DNA from: a virus | IMG/VR virus record: IMGVR_UViG_3300028394_000044 | Location: 98,300-162,299 of that record | Strand: one strand, 5' to 3' | DNA: 64,000 bases | Part shown: piece by piece, positions 45,080-55,310 of the stretch | Layout: each line of letters begins with the position of its first letter | Position numbering within the stretch: position 1 is the stretch's first letter | Notes under the pieces: generated by a model | Databases searched by the model: none | What the model saw: the letters and a program-made list of their open reading frames with translations, nothing else | What the model was told of the DNA's origin: nothing | Made by a program: the position numbers and the translations under genes

Positions 45080-47458
45080 TTACATAATAAAAGTTCTACT
45101 CATTACCTTTATGAATTCAGAATCAGAAGTATCCGCAAGTGCTATAGGAACACCAGAATTTTGTTTATTAACACCTTGTTGCACTGGTGTTTGAACAACT
45201 ACAGTTTCCGGTTTTTTAGCTAGTACAGAATCTCTCGTACTTCTAACATCATTTGATGCTGTAGTTAGCGTTTGGCCTTTATTACTTGGTGTATTAGCAA
45301 AGTCTGCAATTTTTTTATCTGTGGAATTTGCAGGAGTCCTCATACGTTCTTCCATTAGAGGTATAAAATCTTTAACTTTTGTTTTGAAAAGTTCTGGATT
45401 ATCTTTTTCGCGTCCAACAGAAAGTCGAGCGGCTTTTACTGCATCAGCAACTATCATATCTGGCGTGTTCTTAGCTGCTCTAAGAACAGCCATTGCTCCA
45501 CCCGCACCAAGATAATGTGCCATCTTTAAATTTCCCGGCGTCAATTCAAAACCAGCCTTGGTTAAAGATTTTTTATTATCACCAAGCAACATATCCTGAA
45601 GTCTCTCTTGTATTTTTGGATCAAATTTAGTAGTTTCAGGATTTAATGTTGTATCTTCTTTTAGTAATCGTGGTACTAGTCCTGGTTTATTTGGATATCC
45701 AAATAATGTTTCATTTGTAACTTGATATTTACCGACCGCGCTCGGGATACTGTTTTTTAATCTTCCTTCTTGATATTTCCGAACTTCTTCTAGTGTCATG
45801 TCGGTAAGAGATTTTCCTGTTGCAGTTGCTGCCTGATTTATGTACTTACCTTTATCTTTACCTTCTGTAATACGATAATCTCCATAAGATACATTATAAT
45901 TACCCGCAGATTCTGTCATAGCGATTCTTTGATTTTCATCTGAAACTTTTGGTATAGCTATAGGAGCCGGTGCCGTTGGTTTTGAAACGGGTGCTGAAAT
46001 TGGTGCTGGTGCAGGAACTGCCGTTGGTTTTGAAACGGGTGCTGGCGCATTGGATGGTGCTGGCGCATTGGATGGTGCTGGCGCAGAGGATCCATCGTCC
46101 CAATCACTGCCAGAGCCGGCGTCAAATCCGCCCAAGTCTGGGGCAGCTGGCGCATTGGATGGCGCTGGCGCATTGGATGGTGCTGGTGCAGGAACTGCCG
46201 GTGGTTTTGAAGCTGGCGGTGAGGCTGTGGCTTGCGATTCTCTATATGCAGCAAGTTCTTCTGCTGTTGCACCTCCCTGTCCACCTCTTCCACTTCCTTC
46301 ACCTAGTACGGGTGGCGAAATTACCATCTCTTTAGTTGGTTCTTTTTCGCCAGCAGCAACTGCTTTTAATTGCTTTTCTGTATATCCTTCTTCTTCATAA
46401 ACTGCTGGGCCCTTAACAAGAAGCTCTTCTGCATACTTTTTAGTCAGTTGCTTTTTTGATTCTTCTCTTTGTTCTTGGGCTATTTTTTCTGTTGATGGTT
46501 TATCGGTTCTTAATACATTTTTTATTGGATCATAACCCGTTTCATTTATAGTTGCAGAACGTATAGCCGGATTATTCAATTTTTTTAATCTTTCTTCTTC
46601 TTCTTTAGATAATGATCCTGTGGCTTTTTTCTTTTCGGCTAAGGCCTGATATTCTTTTTTATCTTCATCATAGCTGCCGCGCATGTAAGATAACATTGCA
46701 GCTGCCGTTCCTAGTGCGAGTAAGCCTAAGAATACAGGATTTGCAACAACTAGGGCAGCAACTCTAAAAATTCCAGATAAAGCATTTGAAGCAATACCCA
46801 TAACTGACATAATATTTTTAATGCTAAAAATTTCGGTAATAGATTTAAGAGCGCCACTAAGAATAGAACCTAACATATCTGGAATTTTTGATATTATGCC
46901 TTTTAGACCAGCAAATAAGATAGTTCCATATTCTAACAATTTACCAATAAAACCTTTTTTATCTTTTTCATCATTTGGTTTTTCACCAATTTTTGTAGGC
47001 TTATTTTTCTCCATAGCACTCTCATATTGTGCTTCACGTTCTTTAGCTTTACTAAAAAACATATCGGCTTTAGTGGATGGAGTGCCACCTTGCAACTTTA
47101 CCAATTTAACAATATTTTGGCGCATCACATTCATATCACGGCTCATCATAGGAATACCCATAGTATTCTTGGCGGTGATGGTTGCGTTTTGGTTAATGGA
47201 TTCTAATATTGTATTGTCAACAGCAGGTGTGGGTGTTACGGAAGCAGTTTGATTTGAGCTTAAATTTTTTGAAGGAGTAGCGGAATATCCTTTACCGAAC
47301 ACTTTTTGTCCAATAATAGAGCCAAGACCAGAACCACCAAACAACGCATTACGTATGTCTAGTTTTTCCCGTACTTTCTTGCCAATAGCACTGGCTGCAC
47401 CGGAAACAAGTCCTTTGGATTTATACTCGTTTTTTAAGATATCTGCTAATTTACTCAT
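45080..47458 (-). CDS. Large baseplate-hub/tape-measure-like protein with muralytic domain
   Basis: 792 residues. Residues ~170-260 hold hydrophobic spans as in tape measure proteins. A Pro/Ala/Ser repeat linker (APAPSNAPAPSNAP, ~425-505) leads to a lysozyme-like domain: MTESAGNYNVSYGD, SAVGKYQVTNETLFG, as in lytic transglycosylases. Probably gives the tail its wall-degrading activity. Position after gp51 and gp26 suggests the hub/tape measure (T4 gp29-like) role. Confidence 0.65.
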   Translation of the reverse strand: MSKLADILKNEYKSKGLVSGAASAIGKKVREKLDIRNALFGGSGLGSIIGQKVFGKGYSATPSKNLSSNQTASVTPTPAVDNTILESINQNATITAKNTMGIPMMSRDMNVMRQNIVKLVKLQGGTPSTKADMFFSKAKEREAQYESAMEKNKPTKIGEKPNDEKDKKGFIGKLLEYGTILFAGLKGIISKIPDMLGSILSGALKSITEIFSIKNIMSVMGIASNALSGIFRVAALVVANPVFLGLLALGTAAAMLSYMRGSYDEDKKEYQALAEKKKATGSLSKEEEERLKKLNNPAIRSATINETGYDPIKNVLRTDKPSTEKIAQEQREESKKQLTKKYAEELLVKGPAVYEEEGYTEKQLKAVAAGEKEPTKEMVISPPVLGEGSGRGGQGGATAEELAAYRESQATASPPASKPPAVPAPAPSNAPAPSNAPAAPDLGGFDAGSGSDWDDGSSAPAPSNAPAPSNAPAPVSKPTAVPAPAPISAPVSKPTAPAPIAIPKVSDENQRIAMTESAGNYNVSYGDYRITEGKDKGKYINQAATATGKSLTDMTLEEVRKYQEGRLKNSIPSAVGKYQVTNETLFGYPNKPGLVPRLLKEDTTLNPETTKFDPKIQERLQDMLLGDNKKSLTKAGFELTPGNLKMAHYLGAGGAMAVLRAAKNTPDMIVADAVKAARLSVGREKDNPELFKTKVKDFIPLMEERMRTPANSTDKKIADFANTPSNKGQTLTTASNDVRSTRDSVLAKKPETVVVQTPVQQGVNKQNSGVPIALADTSDSEFIKVMSRTFIM

Positions 47459-47640
47459 TTTGTCCTCTGCATTGCTTTTATACGTTCTCGTTCTTCTTCA
47501 AGATGCCTCAGTAACATATTTACATAAAGCTCTTTTTCCCACGGTATCATGGTTTCCAGTTCTGTCAGACTATACTTGTGGTGTTGCATTAATGCAAAGT
47601 TAGTCTGGTAATGATTTCCCAGATTATCGTGACAGAACAT
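47455..47640 (-). CDS. 51: Baseplate hub assembly protein (gp51-like)
   Basis: 61 residues (MFCHDNLGNHYQTNFALMQ...), ending EEERERIKAMQRTK. The pattern MQHHKYSLTELETMIPWE is conserved beside gp26 in T4-like phages. Overlaps its downstream neighbour by 4 nt. Confidence 0.65.
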   Translation of the reverse strand: MFCHDNLGNHYQTNFALMQHHKYSLTELETMIPWEKELYVNMLLRHLEEERERIKAMQRTK

Positions 47641-48377
47641 TACCCGAAAAAATTTTGAATTCCTTCTAACTCAATTTTATCTTCATGTTGGCATTTAAAA
47701 CATTTGAAATCCAAGGTCTTTTTTAATTTTGGCATTGTGTCAAAGAATTGTTTTATTTTTTCAATGTCACTCATTTGTAACTGTTCAATAAAATCTTGCA
47801 ATTCTTCATCGGAGAAATCTTTTGCATAGTAGACATTTTCAGCATCATAAACATAGTCAATACATTTAATCGTTATGTTCAATATTGCAGAAATATCATC
47901 TTTTGAATTGGCACTGTTCATTATAGTCAAGTCTGGATACTTCATAACAACACCAAATTTGTCAGTAATTTGAATTTTCTTATCGTGTTCTGATTCAAAC
48001 TCTGGCTCAATCTCAGTCAACTTCAAATCAATTTCGACTACATTTCCACAAGTTTTGGTTTCTTGGTTTTCATCCATAACTTGATTATTGCATTTGTATT
48101 TTAGATTGACAACTTCTCCAACAGACACGGCTCTCAAATTTAAAAATAAATATTCAATATCAAACAGTGGTAATTTGTCAACGTCAAAACCTTCAGTCAA
48201 AACACAATTATTTAAAATCTGTTTAATGGTGTTGATAACCGCTTCAATGTCTTCACTTTCATTTGCCATTAGGAATAGTTTTTCCTCTTTGACAGTGAAA
48301 GGACGATATTTCAATTTTTGACCATTTGATTTTAAGGTAATCGTGTAGGTCGGCACATCAATTCTTGGTAATCCCAT
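47640..48377 (-). CDS. 26: Baseplate hub subunit (gp26-like)
   Basis: 245 residues. LPRIDVPTYTITLKSNGQKLKYRPFTVKEEKLFLMA and a C-terminal FKCFKCQHEDKIEL zinc-like pair, as in T4-like gp26. Confidence 0.8.
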   Translation of the reverse strand: MGLPRIDVPTYTITLKSNGQKLKYRPFTVKEEKLFLMANESEDIEAVINTIKQILNNCVLTEGFDVDKLPLFDIEYLFLNLRAVSVGEVVNLKYKCNNQVMDENQETKTCGNVVEIDLKLTEIEPEFESEHDKKIQITDKFGVVMKYPDLTIMNSANSKDDISAILNITIKCIDYVYDAENVYYAKDFSDEELQDFIEQLQMSDIEKIKQFFDTMPKLKKTLDFKCFKCQHEDKIELEGIQNFFG

Positions 48378-48392
48378 AATAACTCCAGTAAA

Positions 48393-49157
48393 TTATAAAA
48401 GTATGTTTTTCAATGTCAAACTAGCAATCTGATTTTTCAATACACCTAAAGGTATTCCGTTGAGTAATGCTTCAGCAAGAACTGCATCAGCATTATAAAC
48501 ACCTTCATAAATTGTTCTATATTTTTTGTATGTAAATTGTACAGTTAATCTATGAAAATTGTCTTCACTCCAACTCAAAGGTTGTGGAGATATACTAATT
48601 GGATAAGCATCAATCAATTCAATTGCATAAATCTGTTTAATAAATTCATCGTATTGAATAATTTTAATATTGGTCAAATAACGAGTTGCATCATCATCGG
48701 GATAACGTAGGTTATTCGTATCGGTTGGCATAATTGATTCTAACCAACGATCAAACAATTTTCTCTCATAGAAATCATTTGTACAGAGAAATGTTAAATT
48801 GGTTCCTTCACCGTATTGTGTTTGATAAGGAACTTTATATATTGGTCCATAAACTTTAGCGTCATGTGTTATTAAAGATTTTCCTGGTAATTCGGCCGCT
48901 TCACACTGCAAAGATAGATATCTTGAAATCGAAGGATTACTGGTCTTTGATTGTTCATCAGTAACATCACGGTTAAAAACATCAGTAATATCTGAAATGA
49001 ATGTATTTTTTATATTGACTAATTGTTCAAGAAAAGATTGTCCAATAAACTTATTGATATAAGTTGGAATAGGCAATATAACTTGGAAACGGTTAGGTTT
49101 AGCCAGACCATTTTTTGCATTGATATTGGAAATAAACGATTGAGGTAAAAATGGCAT
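48393..49157 (-). CDS. 54: Baseplate tail-tube initiator-like protein (gp54-like)
   Basis: 254 residues. NGLAKPNRFQVILPIP then a beta-rich region (TNLTFLCTNDFYERKLFDRWLESI) shows a tail-tube-type fold. gp54 versus another tube-like protein cannot be settled here. Confidence 0.65.
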   Translation of the reverse strand: MPFLPQSFISNINAKNGLAKPNRFQVILPIPTYINKFIGQSFLEQLVNIKNTFISDITDVFNRDVTDEQSKTSNPSISRYLSLQCEAAELPGKSLITHDAKVYGPIYKVPYQTQYGEGTNLTFLCTNDFYERKLFDRWLESIMPTDTNNLRYPDDDATRYLTNIKIIQYDEFIKQIYAIELIDAYPISISPQPLSWSEDNFHRLTVQFTYKKYRTIYEGVYNADAVLAEALLNGIPLGVLKNQIASLTLKNILL

Positions 49158-49735
49158 TAGAATTTCTTTCTGGAGTCTGCCCAGACTTTTCCTGTGCTTG
49201 CTTTTTGAAATTGTTCAACGGGTAACAAAGCAGCAATGTCCCATTCATCAGCAAAAATTTCAACAAATCTTGACTTTACATGAGAACCGAGATATCTTTT
49301 GATACATGGAGTTGCTTCAAATGCTTTTGAGAACGCAGCAAGCATCTGATAATTCAGTCTAAGTCTTGTCTGCATATCAAATCTATTGTCTGTTGCATGT
49401 TCGCTCAATTTATCCAAAAGAATGATTCGTTGTTTTGGATGAATATAATGTAAATTTAATCCTAAAAATCCATCAGGATATGGTTGAATTGGTATTACCA
49501 ATGGAAATCTATCATAGTATGGCAAATTATCTTTTGTTTTTGGATCATAGTAGAAAAAGTACATATGACCAACGAAATGAGAATCTGTTTGTCGTTCTTT
49601 ATCGCGCATTATTTTTTGAGGAGTTGGGTTTAAATCCCCCATTTTTAAACGTAACCAGTCTCTAGCTTGGCGAGTACGTGCCTCGTAGCCAGTTTTAGTT
49701 AACTGTTGATTGATTCTGTCCATTAGATAAGCCAT
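49157..49735 (-). CDS. Conserved T4-like assembly protein (possible DNA end protector)
   Basis: 192 residues. TRQARDWLRLKMGDL, FFYYDPKTKDNLPYYDRFPLVIPI and GFLGLNLHYIHPKQRI are conserved in T4-like cyanophages, where it is often listed as a gp2-like or structural protein. Overlaps the gp54-like gene by one base. Confidence 0.6.
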   Translation of the reverse strand: MAYLMDRINQQLTKTGYEARTRQARDWLRLKMGDLNPTPQKIMRDKERQTDSHFVGHMYFFYYDPKTKDNLPYYDRFPLVIPIQPYPDGFLGLNLHYIHPKQRIILLDKLSEHATDNRFDMQTRLRLNYQMLAAFSKAFEATPCIKRYLGSHVKSRFVEIFADEWDIAALLPVEQFQKASTGKVWADSRKKF

Positions 49736-49767
49736 GATCTATTTATTACCTTTTTTGTGTTAAGTTT

Positions 49768-50220
49768 TCATTTAATGCCTAATTCCTTTTCCGTTAGTAT
49801 TTGGAATTTCCAGCCGTGGGTATGACAGAACTCCTCGGCTGCTCTCCATTTCATTTGATTGACAGCATAAGTTTTAACTTCTGTTAAGAATCTTTGTGTT
49901 CTTCTTTTACCCTGTATTGGTTTCTGTGTCTGGGCAAACGGTTTAACCTCGATAACATAAGTCATTACAGTATCATCTTTACGTTTAACTTTAATTATGA
50001 AATCTGGGAAGTATCTATGCCTCTTGTTATCAACTGGACTAATGTAAGGAATTGCTAATTCCTCTGAAGACCACCAGATAATTCCTGGATGTCCATCAAA
50101 GTATTTCATACAACGTAATTCCCAAGATGACCGAAAAACTATATTTTCAGCATTTCCGTTGTATTTTTCTGGATGAACTGGTTTAAACCAGCCCTTATAG
50201 GTATTCTTGCCATAACTCAT
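49768..50220 (-). CDS. 4: Head completion protein (gp4)
   Basis: 150 residues, same length as T4 gp4. IVFRSSWELRCMKYFDGHP, PDFIIKVKRKDDTVMTYVIEVKP (PD-(D/E)XK-like core) and WRAAEEFCHTHGWKFQILTEKELG match. First gene of the minus-strand structural run, divergent from gp48. Confidence 0.88.
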   Translation of the reverse strand: MSYGKNTYKGWFKPVHPEKYNGNAENIVFRSSWELRCMKYFDGHPGIIWWSSEELAIPYISPVDNKRHRYFPDFIIKVKRKDDTVMTYVIEVKPFAQTQKPIQGKRRTQRFLTEVKTYAVNQMKWRAAEEFCHTHGWKFQILTEKELGIK

Positions 50221-50227
50221 ATAAATA
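50220..50227 (+). promoter_or_regulatory. T4-type late promoter box
   Basis: TATAAATA, 21 nt before gp48 and at the divergence point of the two structural operons. Confidence 0.75.
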
Positions 50228-50248
50228 TGTAGTCAATCAAGGATCAAC

Positions 50249-51391
50249 ATGGCACTATTTAACCTAACAGACATTGAAATAAAACCTTTTTCTAGAACTG
50301 GAGTATATGATTCCCAGTCTAGAGTTTCGGGCACAAATAATGATGAAAAATACAATTTAAATCAACATCGTTATCCTTCTGATTTGGGTCAAATGGATAA
50401 AGGTCATTATATGATGATCTTCATTAATGAACAAGTACATACACAAGTTAATTTAGTCGATGCAATGTTGGATGATCCTACGGTTATTGCTAATGCCAAA
50501 GAATATGGAATAAGAAAACTTAATCAAGCAATCGGAGATACTTTAACTCCCATCGTTAATGCTGGAGCTAATCTAGTATCGACAATAGCATCTTCAGAAA
50601 AAGTAGCTGAAGCTGTAAAAATAACAAAAGATGCGTTTAAAAGGATAACAGACACGGTTGGTGTTCGCACAATCCGTAGAACCGCAGAAACTATTGCACT
50701 TTATATGCCAGATAGTTTGGTTTTTAGTCAACAACAAGGATATTCAGACTTGGAACTCGTTGGTGATTTAACAAAACTTGCTTCAGGAACTGCATCTGTA
50801 GTAGATGGAATGAAACGAGGAATAGATACAACAGAAAGCCTTAAAAATGGTGCAGTGAACTTATCACCTTTTCTTGCAAGTATGTTACCTGGTAAATTAG
50901 GACAGGCTGCATTTGCTGTAGGATTTGGTTTGGTTAATAATCCAATGTTAGAATTACTATACTCGGCTCCAGTATTAAGAGAATTTAATTTTGACTTTAT
51001 GTTCTATCCTCGTTCAGAAAAAGAAGGTAAAGAAGTTCAACAAATCTTAAAAACTCTAAAATTTCACCAAGCTCCGGAAATAAGAAAAGACAGTTATTCC
51101 AATTTTTTGATTCCACCTTCCGAATTCGATATAAAATTTTACTATAACGGATATGAAAATCCAAATATTCCTGAAATTTCAACTTGTATTCTAACTAGTA
51201 TCGATGTTAATTATGCTCCAAATGGATTTTCTACTTATGAAGTTCCTCGTGATTTTAAACCAAAGTCTGGTGGAACTGGTATGCCAGTTGCTATTGGTTT
51301 ATCTCTAAAATTTAGAGAAACAGAATTTATGACTAAAGATCATTATACTGACAAAAAGGAAAAAGGAATAGATTTTTATGGCGTCTATTAA
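50249..51391 (+). CDS. 48: Baseplate tail-tube cap (gp48-like)
   Basis: 380 residues (T4 gp48 about 364). N-terminal basic/Asn-rich part, GHYMMIFINEQ, and a C-terminal tail-tube-like fold (NFDFMFYPRSEKEGKEVQQILKTLKFH). First gene of the plus-strand baseplate operon, with AAGGAT site. Confidence 0.8.
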   Translation: MALFNLTDIEIKPFSRTGVYDSQSRVSGTNNDEKYNLNQHRYPSDLGQMDKGHYMMIFINEQVHTQVNLVDAMLDDPTVIANAKEYGIRKLNQAIGDTLTPIVNAGANLVSTIASSEKVAEAVKITKDAFKRITDTVGVRTIRRTAETIALYMPDSLVFSQQQGYSDLELVGDLTKLASGTASVVDGMKRGIDTTESLKNGAVNLSPFLASMLPGKLGQAAFAVGFGLVNNPMLELLYSAPVLREFNFDFMFYPRSEKEGKEVQQILKTLKFHQAPEIRKDSYSNFLIPPSEFDIKFYYNGYENPNIPEISTCILTSIDVNYAPNGFSTYEVPRDFKPKSGGTGMPVAIGLSLKFRETEFMTKDHYTDKKEKGIDFYGVY

Positions 51392-51429
51392 TCTGTTTAT
51401 GATACTAACACTTTAAATACCAATAAACA

Positions 51430-52065
51430 ATGTCAAAATATTTTAACTATTTCAACCAAGTCTTTTATGACATTTCTGGTGACAACAAAACGTATGACAC
51501 CATTACTAATCTGACAACTAAATTCTCCTTTAGTTCCGCAATAAAAGATAACTCCGTGCTTTTCTATAAATATTCAGTAATTGATGGAGAGACTCCAGAA
51601 GTTTTAGCTCATAAATTATATGGATCATCCGAAAAACATTGGATTTTATTATCTGTCAATAATATTACCGATCCAAGATTAGAATGGCCAATTGAACAAA
51701 GAAGTCTTATAGACTTGATAGAAAAAAATTATGTACAATATGCAGCTAACGGTCAATCCGGTTTGCAATGGGCGCAATCAAATATTCATTCTCGTTATAT
51801 TGTAGAAAAACAATTAAATCCAATAACTTCAGATATTACATCACGAACATATACGGTTGATTCCAATACATATAACACCACAGAAATTAGTACAACAAAT
51901 ATAAACTTGCCAGGTAGTGGCTTTGTAACGAACTCGACCGAAAAATTTACACAAACTTTTTATGAATATGAAGTTGAAAAAAATGATGATAAAAGAATAA
52001 TTAAAATTTTAAAACCTGAATATGCTCCTGCACTTGAGCAAGAATTTAGAAATATTTTTAAATAA
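51430..52065 (+). CDS. 53: Baseplate wedge protein gp53
   Basis: 211 residues. FYKYSVIDGETPEVLAHKLYGSSEKHWILLSVNNITDP matches T4-like gp53 (a LysM-like region). Confidence 0.85.
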   Translation: MSKYFNYFNQVFYDISGDNKTYDTITNLTTKFSFSSAIKDNSVLFYKYSVIDGETPEVLAHKLYGSSEKHWILLSVNNITDPRLEWPIEQRSLIDLIEKNYVQYAANGQSGLQWAQSNIHSRYIVEKQLNPITSDITSRTYTVDSNTYNTTEISTTNINLPGSGFVTNSTEKFTQTFYEYEVEKNDDKRIIKILKPEYAPALEQEFRNIFK

Positions 52066-53396
52066 TGAATACACCAACACTTGGCTTTGAAATAGTAAGT
52101 CTCACACTTGAGACCATAGATGGTAAAGGTGGAATAGACATTCGTAATATTTACGATGAGATAAACATCTTTGAAAATATAATGTTACCTTGCATGTCCG
52201 GAAATATTTTAATTCGTGATGCTATAGGTTTAGCAAATAAATTAAATTTTGATGGCAGTGAATATATCCGTGTAAATATCATTAAAGACTCAAAACTTTT
52301 AGATGCAGACTTTCAGATGAGTTTTAATAGAAGATTTGTAATCTATAAGATGAGTAATCGTAGCTCTGTTACTCAAAACTCAGAAACATATGTTTTACAT
52401 TTTGTATCAGAAGAATTTTTACTTTCACAACAAAAGAAAGTTAGAATAAACTTCAAAGGCACTCATTCGGATATGGTTGTTTCCATATTAAAAGATTATT
52501 TGGGATTAGAATATACCACTCCACAAATTGGTTCTATTCAACCTTCCACTGGAGTTTATGAATGGGTAAGTCCTAATATTTCACCATTTGAAGCAATCGA
52601 TTATTTGACAACAAGAGCAATCAGTACGGATGGTTTATCCGACTATGTTTTTTGGCAATCTCCGATAGGATATAATTTTAGACCACTTTCAGAATTGATG
52701 AAACAAGATGGGTATGTCAATATTACATTTGGTGCAAAAAATTTACCAGAAAATAGTTATGATTCCAGCAAAAGCAGGTATGTTTCAGAACTTTATGGCG
52801 CTAGAGATTTAAAAATTGTTTCACAGTTTAATCATTCTGAAAATATTCGTTCAGGAGTTTATGCTGGAAAATTTATTGGATTTGATACTCTGACTCGTAC
52901 TATACACAATCGTAAAATTAATTATAGCGACATTTATAAATTAAGTTCCGACCATGCTAATAAATTTCCTAACAACTATAAAATTCTAAACAAAGAATAT
53001 AATACATCAGATCAACAGTATGATTCCAGAATTACTTTATATCCATTTGAAACACCTAGGGCAAATAATCAATATTTAAAAAGCTCAAATGATTCTGAAA
53101 CAACAAATTATATTGATGATACTGAAAATTACATTTTACAGCGTAGATTGATATTTGCAAATTTAATGCAAAAGCGACTTAAAATTTCAATGCCAGGCAA
53201 TTTTCAGTATAGTGTAGGAATGATGTTAAATTTGAATATACCAAAAAATAATAATATTGATAATTTACAAACTGGTGGAGATAAAACTTTAAATGGTAAA
53301 TATATTTTGATTTCTTTGAGGCATGTTATCAGATTTGATAGACATGAAACTCTATTGGAAGTTGCAACAGATTCTACAAATTATGGAGCAAATTAA
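52065..53396 (+). CDS. 27: Baseplate hub protein (gp27-like)
   Basis: 443 residues, longer than T4 gp27 (391). N-terminal barrel (LGFEIVSLTLETIDGKGG) and later SPFEAIDYLTTRAIS, consistent with the hub ring that holds the gp5 spike. Starts on the last base of gp53. Confidence 0.7.
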   Translation: MNTPTLGFEIVSLTLETIDGKGGIDIRNIYDEINIFENIMLPCMSGNILIRDAIGLANKLNFDGSEYIRVNIIKDSKLLDADFQMSFNRRFVIYKMSNRSSVTQNSETYVLHFVSEEFLLSQQKKVRINFKGTHSDMVVSILKDYLGLEYTTPQIGSIQPSTGVYEWVSPNISPFEAIDYLTTRAISTDGLSDYVFWQSPIGYNFRPLSELMKQDGYVNITFGAKNLPENSYDSSKSRYVSELYGARDLKIVSQFNHSENIRSGVYAGKFIGFDTLTRTIHNRKINYSDIYKLSSDHANKFPNNYKILNKEYNTSDQQYDSRITLYPFETPRANNQYLKSSNDSETTNYIDDTENYILQRRLIFANLMQKRLKISMPGNFQYSVGMMLNLNIPKNNNIDNLQTGGDKTLNGKYILISLRHVIRFDRHETLLEVATDSTNYGAN

Positions 53397-54463
53397 TGCA
53401 AGAAGATTTCGCAGGTAAAAACGGTTTTGTTTGGTTCACGGGCGTAATAATGGCAAGAGATGATTCGGCAAAAGTCGGACGCTTACGTGTACGTATTTTA
53501 GGTTGGCATGATTCGGACGCTAAAATTGAAGATTTGCCTTTAGCTGAAGTATTGCTTCCAGTTAATGCATCTAGAACATTTTCTCTTCCTGCTGAAGGTG
53601 AATGGGTCCACGGTTTCTTCAAGGACGGAGAAAAAGGACAATATCCTGTGATTATGGGTGTTTATCCGGGTATTATTCCATCATCAGAAGTTACATATGT
53701 TGATAAAGGTTATCAAGACTGTAGAGCACCAAAAGACAAACTGAACGATCCAAAAACTCCTGTGGGTGTAGTTACTACGGAAGCTGGAAAACCAAACATT
53801 CCATTCTTATCCCAAGAAAGTATTTCACAAACTGGCATTGACATAATGAATTCTATTCGTTCACATAAATGTCCAGATTCAGATTACGTCAGAAGAAGTA
53901 TGGGTTATGCTAAAGGATTAACTTTACAGATTGCAACAGCAATTAGAACAGGCATTCAAGCATTATTGAAAGCTCTTGGTATTGCACCAGCAGCCGGAGG
54001 TATGGCTGCAATGATTAAAAGTTTAGCTCAACAAATTAAGAAAATTACAAAATTTATTAAAGATATTAATGATGCTATTGGTGTTTTTGTTACGTATGTT
54101 GCTAAAATTAAAGCTGTCATACAGTTTCTGTTAAATTTGCCTAAAGACCTTTTGGCGATGTTAAAAGATTGTTTGAAAAAAGCATATGCAGAATTGGCCG
54201 CAGGATTTATGGAAATTGCAAAAGATTTTAATTTGGATGGTGTTATAGATAATACTTCCGAAATCGTTAATAATGCAAAAAATGCACTTAATGATGTTAA
54301 AGCATTAGCAGTTGAAACAGGAAATTTATTGACTTCTCCCGGTAAAGTTTTAAATGCTGTTGCGAATCCCTCCAAATTAACTGAAACACAAGCTGCAACA
54401 CTTGTACAGGATTTTTTTCCTGGTGCTAAAAAATATGATCCTAAAGATTCAGAAAGACCTTAA
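53396..54463 (+). CDS. 5: Baseplate spike OB-fold protein (gp5 N-terminal part)
   Basis: 355 residues. The first ~110 are the gp5 OB domain (WFTGVIMARDDSAKVGRLRVRILGWH...GEWVHGFFKDGEKGQYPVIMGVYPG). The rest is helical with hydrophobic stretches, with no lysozyme domain. The needle domain is in the next gene. Confidence 0.75.
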   Translation: MQEDFAGKNGFVWFTGVIMARDDSAKVGRLRVRILGWHDSDAKIEDLPLAEVLLPVNASRTFSLPAEGEWVHGFFKDGEKGQYPVIMGVYPGIIPSSEVTYVDKGYQDCRAPKDKLNDPKTPVGVVTTEAGKPNIPFLSQESISQTGIDIMNSIRSHKCPDSDYVRRSMGYAKGLTLQIATAIRTGIQALLKALGIAPAAGGMAAMIKSLAQQIKKITKFIKDINDAIGVFVTYVAKIKAVIQFLLNLPKDLLAMLKDCLKKAYAELAAGFMEIAKDFNLDGVIDNTSEIVNNAKNALNDVKALAVETGNLLTSPGKVLNAVANPSKLTETQAATLVQDFFPGAKKYDPKDSERP

Positions 54464-54465
54464 TT

Positions 54466-55278
54466 ATGGCTAAAGTAGAAGTTCCTAGCGATGCAATGTG
54501 GATAGAACCGGAATCGGACTATAAAGCACAGTATCCTTATAATCAAGTTATGCAATCGGAATCCGGACATTTTCTGGAATTCGATGATACACTAGATGCT
54601 GAAAGAGTTAGATTACAGCATAGAACCGGTACATTCACCGAATTACAATCTGATGGTTCTCGCATCAACAAGATTATGGGTGATAATTATGAAATTGTTG
54701 CAAAAGACAATAATGTAATTATAAGTGGTCAATGTAATATAACGGTTCAAGGCAATTCATATCTAACTGTAAATGGTGATTGTGTACAAAGAATTAGTGG
54801 AGACTTTTTACAAGAAGTTGAAGGTAATTATCAACAAGTTGTAAAAGGTGACATTTCAATTAGTGGAGCAAATGATATTGATATTAATGCTGGCTCAACA
54901 TTAGGTTCAGTAAATATTACTGCACCAATGGTAATTCAACTTAACAGTGATGTAGAAATTGATGGTGGTGTAGCCGCAGAATCTGTTTTATCTAGAGGTG
55001 AAGTTACTGCTGGTACAGGCATTCATGCTGGTCTTTTGGGTTCAGTTAATCCTATGGCAGGTATTTCTACTCTTGGTGGTGTTTCTGCTGGATTTCCCGC
55101 TGCAACTGCCCCAGGTATAATTACTGGTCTTGTTTTAGCACAAGCGCCATTAGTGCAAGGCATTGTTGTCCAAGATATTTTGGGATCAATGATGATGATG
55201 AGATTGCAGTATGACTTACATACTCACATACACGTTGGCCTTTTTGGTATCACTTCCATGCCATTGATTTTGATGTAA
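54466..55278 (+). CDS. Spike needle beta-helix protein (gp5 C-terminal-like)
   Basis: 270 residues. Short repeats such as NVIISGQCNITVQGNSYLTV form a triple beta-helix as in gp5C/VgrG spikes, followed by a Gly/Ala-rich region. TYLT/LHTHIHVG near the end may bind metal. Two bases after the OB gene. Confidence 0.75.
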   Translation: MAKVEVPSDAMWIEPESDYKAQYPYNQVMQSESGHFLEFDDTLDAERVRLQHRTGTFTELQSDGSRINKIMGDNYEIVAKDNNVIISGQCNITVQGNSYLTVNGDCVQRISGDFLQEVEGNYQQVVKGDISISGANDIDINAGSTLGSVNITAPMVIQLNSDVEIDGGVAAESVLSRGEVTAGTGIHAGLLGSVNPMAGISTLGGVSAGFPAATAPGIITGLVLAQAPLVQGIVVQDILGSMMMMRLQYDLHTHIHVGLFGITSMPLILM

Positions 55279-55310
55279 ATAAATATGACAATATACATGG
55301 AGCTTATATT

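Noticed and set aside
45958-46400. Long frames opposite the Pro/Ala/Ser linker of the hub protein
   Set aside because: By-product of repetitive codons in the real gene; sequence is low complexity in every frame.
51563-51571. TATAAATA inside gene 53
   Set aside because: Within a coding region with no gene start nearby; probably chance in AT-rich DNA.
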